The position numbers were made by a program, and so were the translations under genes. 9,146 bases of DNA from assembly GCA_002368805.1 (NCBI GenBank), contig DFFH01000167.1:2293-11438 (forward strand). Direction: 5' to 3'. Shown here piece after piece: positions 1-6,265 of this stretch (position 1 is the first letter of the stretch; every line of letters begins with the position of its first letter). Source of the stretch: Mageeibacillus sp. UBA3781 (GTDB taxonomy: Bacteria; Bacillota; Clostridia; Saccharofermentanales; Saccharofermentanaceae). The notes beneath the pieces were generated by a model, which saw only the letters and a list, made by a program, of their open reading frames with translations, did no database searches and had not been told where the DNA came from.

Positions 1-4
1 TCAT

Positions 5-2362
5 ATGGCAAAGAGATTGCGTGTGTTGGCAGTCGTATTGGCAGTTGCGTGTGTGCTGCCTTTTTCGGCATGCGGTAAGAAGAAATCCGGGAAAAGTAAT
101 GGGCAGGACACCCCGACAGTGGTGAAAGAGGATGATCCCTTTTTCAATGCGGAGATCAAAGAACTGAAGCTTCCGATCGATCCGGGAAGAAAGCTGGATA
201 CCCAGTATGTTTCGAGCTGCCGGTTCATCGGAGACGTGGTACTGGTCGAGTATAACGTCAATTATGATGAAGAGGGGGATTATGATCCGGATAATGTCGC
301 GGAGTCTATGGCTCACGGGCAGGCTATCTATGATCTGTCCGGAAACCTGATCCATGAGACGAAGGCGGGACACTGGGAGAACACGATCGCAGCGACGATA
401 GATAAGGCCGGCGATCTGTATTTCCTGGTAAGTGTTCCGAATGATCACTTCGAATATACGACCAGGCTCCGGAAAGTGAAAGACGGAAAAAGCGAAGATG
501 TGATGGACGTTCCCGGTTCGGTCTCCGGTTCCGGGATGAATACTTCGGTTCAGATCCTGGACGATGGTAACTTTGCCATCAACCTGGGATCCGGCATTAC
601 TATCTATTCCAAAGAAGGGGAAAAAATATGCACGATCACAGATCCCGGAAGAATGGTATCCATGAATGTATATCAGGTCGAAGGAAAAAGCTATATTCTT
701 TCCAGAAACTCGTCTTTTGATGAAGATGCCGATCCACAGTTCAAAGAAGTGGATCTGAAGACGGGGAAACTGGGTCAGGGCAAAAGTGCTCCGCTCATGG
801 GACATGGCGCATCCTTGACCTGCATAGATAATAAACTCTATGCATTTAAGGGGTCAAAGGTCATAAGATATGACATAAGCTCCGGATCCTCGGAGACGGT
901 ATTTGACTGGAATGATACCGATGTGGATATGTGGCTCGTAAAAGGTGCATCCTGTCTTCCGAAAAATGATAATGAGTACTATGCCGCATTTGCTGAACGG
1001 ATCGACGGGTTTTCGAGCCGAGCATGTCTTGTTTCACTGAAGAGAGCGGAGAAGAACCCGAATGCCGGAAAGACGATCATTACGGTCGGAATGCCGACAC
1101 TGATGGCCGAGTGCAGCAAATGCATATGCAGCTACAATTCGGACATGACGAAAAAATCGAGGATCAAAATGATCGACTATAGGGAGCAGCTGATCCTGGA
1201 AGGAAAAGATACGGATGAGACAACTGCCGAAGAGTACGTCCGTAAGGAGTTTCTGGCCGGACGTGTCCCGGATATCCTTGTGGCATTTGATTCTATAAGT
1301 GGATTTAAGAGCGATAATCTGATGGTCGATCTTGTTCCATATATCGATTCGGAAGGTGGCCTGGACCGCTCGCTTTTCTATGACAATATTTTCCGTGCGA
1401 TGGAAAAGAACGGAAAACTTTTCTTCGCACCGCTTACCTTTTCCGTGGAGACGCTGATGGTAAATGATAAATTCATCCCGGAGAATGCTCCCTGGACATA
1501 TAAAGGATTCTTAGAGGCAGGAAGATCTGTTCCGGACGGGGTATCCTTCTATCCGTCCAAACTGAAGGGACGGCTTCTGGGAGATATGCTCCGAACAACG
1601 AAAGCAGAATTTCTCGATTATGAAAAGAAGACGGTACACTTTGACAACGACGACTTCTATACGCTTCTCGATATTGCAAAAGAATTCGGTCTGGATAAGA
1701 TTCCGGATGAGGAGCAGATGAAAGTAACTTATCTGGATGACGGAACATCTATCTCGGAGGGCACTTTCATCACTCCGGAAGATAAGTTCAAAGAAGAGAT
1801 CCTTGCTGTTAAGGAATCCTATGTGGTCAGTATGCTGACGTATGGCATGGAAAAATCATTTCTGAAAAAACATGCTTCCTACCGCGGATATCCCGGGAAA
1901 AACGGTGGAGGAAACGCCGTGATGTGTATCACTTCGATGGGTATTACTGCTGATTCGAAGAATAAAGACGAAGCATGGAATGTGATCAGGAGCTTCTACG
2001 AGAAGCAAGCACAGATCGATCTGTGCGCGATCTATGGCCTTCCTATGAGAAAAGAATCATTCCGTGCCACTTCCGAGAACCAGATGGAGGAATTACAGGC
2101 TAGTAGAAAGCGCATGATCGAACAGGCCGATGGTAATGTGGATCCGTCGCTGGATGATTTTGCGCCGGATATTCAGCCCCAAGATATCGATGATGTGGAA
2201 AAACTGATCCTCAGTATCGACCGGACATTTGAAGGAGATGGCGCCATCGAAGATATCGTCATGGAAGAAGCGGGCGGTTATTTTGCCGGATCGAGAACGA
2301 AAGAAGATACAGCGAAAAACATCAACAACCGCGGCGATATTCTCATGAAAGAGCGGGGGTGA
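5..2362 (+). CDS. Extracellular solute-binding lipoprotein with large N-terminal domain
   Basis: A 785-residue protein with a type II (lipoprotein) signal peptide: basic MAKRLR, a hydrophobic stretch at residues 7-19, and lipobox F-S-A-C with Cys23 as the lipidation site, then a Lys/Gly/Ser linker. Residues about 40-350 are rich in short beta-strand-like segments (YDLSGNLIHET, IYSKEGEKICTI, LVSLKRAE) and look like a propeller or beta-sandwich; I cannot name the fold. From about residue 355 (TIITVGMP) to about 700 the pattern is that of family 1 ABC solute-binding proteins: GRVPDILVAF, LVDLVPYIDSEGG, KNGKLFFAPLTFSVETLMVNDKF and a late CITSMGITADSKNKDEAWNVI segment. The usual family has only this domain (about 400-450 residues), so the N-terminal half is extra. 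No permease or ATPase gene is in the window. The ATG lies 4 bases from the left edge, so its ribosome binding site and promoter are not visible. The ligand is probably a sugar or peptide, but this is unproven. Confidence 0.88.
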   Translation: MAKRLRVLAVVLAVACVLPFSACGKKKSGKSNGQDTPTVVKEDDPFFNAEIKELKLPIDPGRKLDTQYVSSCRFIGDVVLVEYNVNYDEEGDYDPDNVAESMAHGQAIYDLSGNLIHETKAGHWENTIAATIDKAGDLYFLVSVPNDHFEYTTRLRKVKDGKSEDVMDVPGSVSGSGMNTSVQILDDGNFAINLGSGITIYSKEGEKICTITDPGRMVSMNVYQVEGKSYILSRNSSFDEDADPQFKEVDLKTGKLGQGKSAPLMGHGASLTCIDNKLYAFKGSKVIRYDISSGSSETVFDWNDTDVDMWLVKGASCLPKNDNEYYAAFAERIDGFSSRACLVSLKRAEKNPNAGKTIITVGMPTLMAECSKCICSYNSDMTKKSRIKMIDYREQLILEGKDTDETTAEEYVRKEFLAGRVPDILVAFDSISGFKSDNLMVDLVPYIDSEGGLDRSLFYDNIFRAMEKNGKLFFAPLTFSVETLMVNDKFIPENAPWTYKGFLEAGRSVPDGVSFYPSKLKGRLLGDMLRTTKAEFLDYEKKTVHFDNDDFYTLLDIAKEFGLDKIPDEEQMKVTYLDDGTSISEGTFITPEDKFKEEILAVKESYVVSMLTYGMEKSFLKKHASYRGYPGKNGGGNAVMCITSMGITADSKNKDEAWNVIRSFYEKQAQIDLCAIYGLPMRKESFRATSENQMEELQASRKRMIEQADGNVDPSLDDFAPDIQPQDIDDVEKLILSIDRTFEGDGAIEDIVMEEAGGYFAGSRTKEDTAKNINNRGDILMKERG

Positions 2363-2484
2363 GCACATTTGACGATCGCAGTGAAAGTGCAGCAGGAGTG
2401 GTCGCAGTAGGAGCGATTGTGAAAGGCGTGATCGCGATAGGCACGATCGCGATAGGCACGATCGCGGATCTTATAACTGAATAG
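2359..2484 (+). CDS. Possible 41-residue hydrophobic pentad-repeat peptide
   Basis: A GTG start overlaps the stop of the preceding lipoprotein gene as GTGA (2359-2362), the usual geometry for translational coupling. It opens a 41-codon frame ending at TAG 2482-2484. The translation begins VSTFDDRSESAA and then reads in clean pentads GVVAV, GAIVK, GVIAI, GTIAI, GTIAD before LITE. The hydrophobic stretch could be a short membrane segment or a beta-rich assembly. The pentads follow the 15-bp DNA tandem repeat beneath them. The ribosome binding site is weak (GAAAGAG about 10 bases upstream), and the 3' end overlaps the convergent histidine kinase gene by 14 bases. It may be a true small protein, the tail of a decayed gene, or chance coding inside a repeat. 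Confidence 0.3.
   Translation: MSTFDDRSESAAGVVAVGAIVKGVIAIGTIAIGTIADLITE
2400..2466. repeat. Degenerate 15-bp tandem repeat, about 4.5 copies
   Basis: Five consecutive 15-base steps are visible. Copies at 2400-2414 and 2415-2429 are diverged; 2430-2444 and 2445-2459 are identical (GATCGCGATAGGCAC); 2460-2466 is a partial copy (GATCGCG). Each good copy holds the 8-base palindrome ATCGCGAT, so the tract can also form alternative hairpins on either strand. It fills most of the gap between the solute-binding lipoprotein and the convergent histidine kinase. No T-run follows it, so it is not a classic intrinsic terminator. Confidence 0.85.
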
Positions 2485-3856
2485 TGACCGTGAGTTTTTT
2501 CTCGGAGCCGGAGGCCGCAGTGATGCGGCCTTTGTGCTTGCTGACGATGGCCTTTGCCATGGACAGGCCGATGCCATGTCCGCCGGTTGCGGAATTCCTG
2601 GAAGCATCTGTCCGGTAGAAACGCTCGAACATATTCTTACATTCTTCCGCCGAGAGCGTCTCCTCCGTGTCGTTGGTCACTTCGATCTTAGCGCCCTTTT
2701 TATAGCGAGATGCAGTAACATCGATGTGCCCGTTTTCGGGACAGTATTTCACGGCATTGTCGAGCACGATCGACAGCAGGGACTCGATCGATTTCTGATC
2801 TCCCTGGATGTGGATGCCGTCCTCGATATTTGAGCTGATCGTCTTATTTGAGGCTGTCGCCACCGCGCCAAAAGAACCCGTCTGACTCTTCAGAAGTGCT
2901 GACAGATCAAGATCTTTCATCTCGAGCATAGTGGAGGTCTCTTCCATCTTGGATAGAGAGATCAGGTCCTGTGTCAGCTCGGACAGACGCTTCGTCTGGG
3001 CCTTAATGTCTGAGATCCATTCATTTCCGGAGGATACCGATCCGGCTTCGCCGGAGTCTTCGCTATCATTTTCCAGTTCCATCTCCAGAACCTCGGCATC
3101 GGCCGTGATGATCGAAAGAGGAGTCTTGATCTCGTGACCGGCATCCGTGATGAAGCGCTTCTGCTTCTCGTAGCTCTCGGCGACCGGACGGACGATCCTG
3201 CCGGAAGCGAGAAATACAAGGATTCCTACGCCGGCAAGGCAGAGAAGGGATACGAAGATACTGATATTTCTAAAGTTTCTGAAGTTCTGAAGTCCGATGC
3301 CGCAGTCGCGGAAGATGACCATGCGGCAGTTATTCTCATCCGGTTCACCGACGAGATACCGGTAGTCCCCGATAAAGCCGGACGAGCCCTTCCGGTTTAG
3401 TGCTTTTGCCGCATAATCAACAGCTTCGGACTCGGAGACAGCAGAGATACGGCCGGTATCCACGAGCACCGCATTCTCTGACTCATCGAAAAGAACTGTG
3501 AAGTATCTGGTCTCGTAGGCAAGTTCCGGGGAGTCGATACGGTCTTCGCGCAGCCACATAAAGGAGCGCTTCCCGGAGCGGAAATCATCATCCACGATGA
3601 TCGTTGTCTCAATGTCAGTCTGCGTGTCATCCTCTTCCATCCCGGGCATCGGAGGAAGTCCTTCCTTCGGGCCTTTCCCATGGCCGTGAGCATCAAAAGT
3701 ACCACCGTTTCTCATCAGAAGCTCAAGGACATCATCGCTTTCCATGACGATCTGACGGTAGTTGCTGAGGTTGATGCCGCCGATCAGGATGACCATGACC
3801 AGCAGGACAGCAAGCATCGTGAGAAGTATCAACCGGATGCGGAGTTTTCGGATCAT
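2471..3856 (-). CDS. Sensor histidine kinase of a two-component system
   Basis: A 461-residue membrane histidine kinase that should autophosphorylate and pass phosphate to the adjacent regulator. Membrane helices lie at about 8-28 and 199-218, enclosing an extracytoplasmic sensor of about 170 residues that carries a His/Gly/Pro-rich patch (AHGHGKGPKEGLPPMPGM, about 56-73). The HisKA H-box is FITDAGHEIKTPLS with His241. The N-box is LDNAVKY (Asn367), the F-box MFERFYR (409-415) and the G2 box GGHGIGLSMAK (425-435). The G1 region reads VTNDTEETLS instead of the usual DxGxG. A Ser/Glu-rich insertion (about 261-279) sits between the two dimerisation helices. The start overlaps the regulator stop by 4 bases (ATGA), which indicates coupled translation. 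The signal is unknown; the divergent VTC unit is the obvious candidate target. Confidence 0.95.
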   Translation of the reverse strand: MIRKLRIRLILLTMLAVLLVMVILIGGINLSNYRQIVMESDDVLELLMRNGGTFDAHGHGKGPKEGLPPMPGMEEDDTQTDIETTIIVDDDFRSGKRSFMWLREDRIDSPELAYETRYFTVLFDESENAVLVDTGRISAVSESEAVDYAAKALNRKGSSGFIGDYRYLVGEPDENNCRMVIFRDCGIGLQNFRNFRNISIFVSLLCLAGVGILVFLASGRIVRPVAESYEKQKRFITDAGHEIKTPLSIITADAEVLEMELENDSEDSGEAGSVSSGNEWISDIKAQTKRLSELTQDLISLSKMEETSTMLEMKDLDLSALLKSQTGSFGAVATASNKTISSNIEDGIHIQGDQKSIESLLSIVLDNAVKYCPENGHIDVTASRYKKGAKIEVTNDTEETLSAEECKNMFERFYRTDASRNSATGGHGIGLSMAKAIVSKHKGRITAASGSEKKLTVTIQL

Positions 3857-4527
3857 TTCTCCACCTCCAGAAAATAACCGGCATTTCGTGCCGCCTTGAT
3901 CTTCACGTCAGAGCCGACGGAAGTGAGCTTTTTCCGAAGGTAGGACAGATTCGTCCAGACGACGTTGATGTCGGCGTCGGAATCAAGTCCCCAGACCTTC
4001 TCCATGAAGCGGTCCGTGGAGATGAGGGTGCCCGGATTACTCATGAGGTACTCCATCATCTGGTATTCTTTCGCGGCGAGACGGACGGATCCGGAGGGAC
4101 CGCTAAGCTCGAAGCTCTTCCTGTCGAGGACGATATTACCGAACCGGAGGGTATTGTCCGCTGCTGTGGCGACGGATCTCGTGATCGCGCGAAGTCTTGC
4201 CAGAAGCTCCCTGCTCTCGAAAGGCTTGGTCAGATAGTCATTCGCGCCGAGGTCCAGTCCCTCGACTTTATCGTCGATCTCGGAGCGGGCGGTAAGCATC
4301 ATGACCGGGATCGTGATGCCTTTCTCACGGATCTTCCGGAGTACGGTAAATCCGTCCATCTTCGGCATCATGACATCAAGTACCGCGCAGTCATATTCTC
4401 CGGAAAGAAGATAGTCCAGCGCGTCCTGCCCGTCATAGACGGCTTCCACGGAGTAATTATTCTTCGCAAGTATCGCGCAAAGTGCGCGGGATAGTGATTT
4501 TTCATCTTCGGCAAGAAGTAAACGCAT
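3853..4527 (-). CDS. OmpR/PhoB-family DNA-binding response regulator
   Basis: A full-length (224-residue) regulator. The receiver domain (1-about 115) has the acidic pair Glu7-Asp8, phosphoacceptor Asp51 in VLDVMMPKMDG, Thr79 in MMLTAR and Lys101 in YLTKPF. The C-terminal winged-helix domain (about 125-224) contains LAAKEYQMMEYLMSNPGTLIS and the recognition-helix region VVWTNLSYLRKKL, ending in AARNAGYFL, all typical of the OmpR group. The start is fixed by AGGAG at 4535-4539 (minus strand) 7 bases before ATG. It is the first gene of a two-gene operon with the histidine kinase. A perfect TATAAT lies just upstream and a PmrA-type direct repeat further up, so it may regulate itself as well as the divergent VTC unit. 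Confidence 0.96.
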   Translation of the reverse strand: MRLLLAEDEKSLSRALCAILAKNNYSVEAVYDGQDALDYLLSGEYDCAVLDVMMPKMDGFTVLRKIREKGITIPVMMLTARSEIDDKVEGLDLGANDYLTKPFESRELLARLRAITRSVATAADNTLRFGNIVLDRKSFELSGPSGSVRLAAKEYQMMEYLMSNPGTLISTDRFMEKVWGLDSDADINVVWTNLSYLRKKLTSVGSDVKIKAARNAGYFLEVEK

Positions 4528-4553
4528 GGCCGGGCTCCTTTTCTAATACTTAC

Positions 4554-4559
4554 ATTATA
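4554..4559 (-). promoter_or_regulatory. -10 element for the response regulator/kinase operon
   Basis: Read on the minus strand this is a perfect TATAAT, placing a start site near 4547, about 20 bases before the regulator ATG. No acceptable TTGACA-like -35 is found 16-18 bases upstream (the sequence there is CCGAGA or similar). This fits a promoter that needs an activator, and the direct repeat at 4604-4620 lies about 45 bases upstream of this -10. Confidence 0.6.
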
Positions 4560-4603
4560 CAGCAGAAATGCCTGTATCTCGGCGTTTTCTTTTTCTTTCG
4601 TGC

Positions 4604-4639
4604 TTTAAGGCTGACTTAAGGTTACCATGCTAACCTTAA
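4604..4639. promoter_or_regulatory. Putative response-regulator operator: direct repeat plus perfect inverted repeat
   Basis: Two overlapping symmetries are seen in the divergent intergenic region. First, TTTAAG (4604-4609) and CTTAAG (4615-4620) are separated by five bases, giving an 11-bp period. This fits the YTTAAK-N5-YTTAAK box known for PmrA/BasR and is typical of OmpR-family dimers. Second, TTAAGGTTA (4616-4624) and TAACCTTAA (4631-4639) form a perfect 9-bp inverted repeat around CCATGC. A weak plus-strand -10 candidate, TACCAT (4624-4629), lies inside the inverted repeat and its -35 position is covered by the direct repeat. Binding by the adjacent regulator is inferred. Confidence 0.5.
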
Positions 4640-4669
4640 ACCAGGATTAAAGAAACGGAGGAAAAAAGC

Positions 4670-5482
4670 ATGTACACGCCGATGGTTTTTGAACGATACG
4701 AAAGAAAATACCTCCTGAGCCCGTCGGCGAAAGATGCAGTGCTCCAGGCGATGGAAGGCCGGATGGAGATCGATATGTACGGCAGGACCACGATCCGGAA
4801 CATCTACTTCGATACAGATGGTTACGATCTGATCCGAAGATCGCTTCAAGGTCCGGAGTATAAGGAGAAACTCCGGATCCGAAGTTACCGGCAGGTAGGT
4901 GACAAAGACGATGTATTCGTCGAGCTTAAGAAAAAGTATAAAGGGATCGTCTATAAAAGAAGGATCGAAGTCCCGACATTTCAGGCGATGGACTGGCTTC
5001 TCGCAGGCGGGGAAAAACCGGATATCAGCACAGCTTCCGAGCAGGCGAACTTCCGCCAGATCAGAGATGAGATCGACTATTTTCTCCGCCGTTACGAAAG
5101 ATCCGGGATGGGACCGAAGGTGTTCTTAAGTTACGAAAGAGAAGCTTATGCACCGGTCAGTGGAAGCGAGGATGATATCCGGATCACCTTTGATACGAAT
5201 ATCCTGGCAAGGGGAAAAGACCTGCTTCTTAGTTCCCCCGCCTACGGAGACCCGGTGCTGGATCAGGACCTCACCGTAATGGAAGTGAAAGTCCCTCGTG
5301 ACAGCGCGATCCCCATGTGGCTCGCAAGGACACTCTCGGAAAACGGAATCGTGAAGAGTTCTTTTTCCAAGTACGGGAAATACTATATGGAAACGGCCGG
5401 GGCCCGGCAGAAGATCATCGGAACACTTTTGTGGGAAGACATTCCCGAGCTCGATATGAAAGGAGAACTGCTCTATGTCTAA
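4670..5482 (+). CDS. VTC-domain (polyphosphate polymerase-like) protein
   Basis: A 270-residue soluble protein of the VTC family, the triphosphate-tunnel fold of yeast Vtc4, which makes polyphosphate from ATP. Visible tunnel motifs, in order, are FERYERKYLL (7-16), IYFDTD (45-50), KLRIRSY with Lys67, Arg69 and Arg71, VFVELKKKYKG (82-92), VYKRR (94-98), SYERE (154-158), RITFD (171-175), the acidic metal-ligand motif MEVKVP with Glu205 and Lys207, and SFSKYGKYY (231-239). The basic tunnel residues and the essential glutamate therefore seem present, and length matches bacterial stand-alone VTC domains. No membrane segment or SPX domain is seen. GGAGG at 4657-4661 lies 8 bases before ATG. The 3' end overlaps the next gene by 8 bases. 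Polyphosphate synthesis is inferred from the family and not shown for this bacterial subgroup. Confidence 0.9.
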   Translation: MYTPMVFERYERKYLLSPSAKDAVLQAMEGRMEIDMYGRTTIRNIYFDTDGYDLIRRSLQGPEYKEKLRIRSYRQVGDKDDVFVELKKKYKGIVYKRRIEVPTFQAMDWLLAGGEKPDISTASEQANFRQIRDEIDYFLRRYERSGMGPKVFLSYEREAYAPVSGSEDDIRITFDTNILARGKDLLLSSPAYGDPVLDQDLTVMEVKVPRDSAIPMWLARTLSENGIVKSSFSKYGKYYMETAGARQKIIGTLLWEDIPELDMKGELLYV

Positions 5483-6161
5483 CGATCTATATACAACACT
5501 CATGGGAAACACGACCGTGTCTTACACGGGATTTCTGCTGCCGGTACTGGCCGCGCTCTCCCTCGGTATCGTCTTCGCGATGGCATATATGTACAGAGCA
5601 AGAAGAAGCAGAAGCTTCATAGCGACACTGGCGATCCTTCCTGCGGTCGTCTGTGTGGTCATCATGGCAGTCAACGGGAACATCGGCGCAGGAGTGGCCG
5701 TGGCGGGTACTTTCAGCTTAGTAAGATTCCGCTCGGCACCGGGCACCGCCAAAGAGATCACGGCCATCTTTATCGCGATGGCGGGGGGCCTTCTCTGCGG
5801 CATGGGACTTCTGATCTATGCGGCGATCTTCATCCTGATCATGAGCTTCGTGCTCGTGCTCTACAGCATGATCGGCTTCGGTGAAGAGGATAACAGCAGG
5901 CGGAAGAGCCTGCGGATCGCGGTCCCCGAGAATGTGGACTACGGAAAAGAATTCGACGATGTCTTTGCGAAGTACACTACATCCCACCGCCTGATCTCCG
6001 CAAAGACCGCAGGCATGGGCTCGGTATTCAAACTGTCTTATGACATCACACTGAAGGATGATTCCTCGGAAAAAGCACTGATCGACGCGCTGCGGTGTAG
6101 AAACGGAAATCTCGAGATCCAGATGTCGATCGTGATGCCGAGAGAAAATGAGGAGCTCTGA
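5475..6161 (+). CDS. DUF4956 integral membrane protein
   Basis: A 228-residue protein with four hydrophobic helices at about 20-40, 48-66, 95-114 and 115-133, followed by a soluble C-terminal domain of about 95 residues. The loop between helices 2 and 3 has the family-like motif GTFSLVRFRSAPGTAKEI (78-95). This is the DUF4956 pattern, a family repeatedly found beside VTC-domain genes in Firmicutes; its biochemical role is not known to me. The start lies inside the VTC gene (ATGTCTAA, 8-base overlap) with GGAG at 5462-5465, 9 bases before ATG, so translation is very likely coupled. The most economical idea is a membrane anchor or export partner for the VTC product, which is inference. Confidence 0.9.
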   Translation: MSNDLYTTLMGNTTVSYTGFLLPVLAALSLGIVFAMAYMYRARRSRSFIATLAILPAVVCVVIMAVNGNIGAGVAVAGTFSLVRFRSAPGTAKEITAIFIAMAGGLLCGMGLLIYAAIFILIMSFVLVLYSMIGFGEEDNSRRKSLRIAVPENVDYGKEFDDVFAKYTTSHRLISAKTAGMGSVFKLSYDITLKDDSSEKALIDALRCRNGNLEIQMSIVMPRENEEL

Positions 6162-6182
6162 CGGGCATGCGGAGGATGCCTG
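6162..6182 (+). other. Short stem-loop after the DUF4956 gene
   Basis: The 104-base gap 6162-6265 starts with CGGGCAT (6162-6168) and ATGCCTG (6176-6182), which pair with one G-U wobble around a 7-base loop. No T-run follows, so it is not a clear terminator. It could be an RNA processing or stability element that sets different expression of the lipoprotein downstream. The rest of the gap holds only the AAAAGGAG site of the next gene; I see no convincing promoter. Confidence 0.35.
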
Positions 6183-6265
6183 AAAAGATCCGCGGGAGAT
6201 GGCTTGAACGTGGAAAGGAAGATAGATAAGAACAGACGGCAAAAGCCGGGAAAAGGAGTTTTGAG

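Noticed and set aside
2400..2466. CRISPR array or iteron origin
   Set aside because: Units are contiguous 15-mers without spacers, and no replication initiator or Cas gene is present.
2278..2607. 109-residue minus-strand ORF with RDRAY repeats
   Set aside because: It overlaps both the lipoprotein and the histidine kinase in other frames, and the repeats come from the 15-bp DNA tandem repeat.
4528..4669. Riboswitch in the divergent intergenic region
   Set aside because: Only a short inverted repeat and operator-like direct repeats are present; there is no multi-stem architecture or terminator before the VTC gene.
6167..6229. 20-codon ORF for a basic peptide (MRRMPEKIRGRWLERGKEDR) in the gap before the beta-helix lipoprotein
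   Set aside because: An AGGAG lies 11 bases upstream but overlaps the end of the DUF4956 gene, and the ORF is too short to separate from chance. Worth a look only if ribosome profiling shows it.
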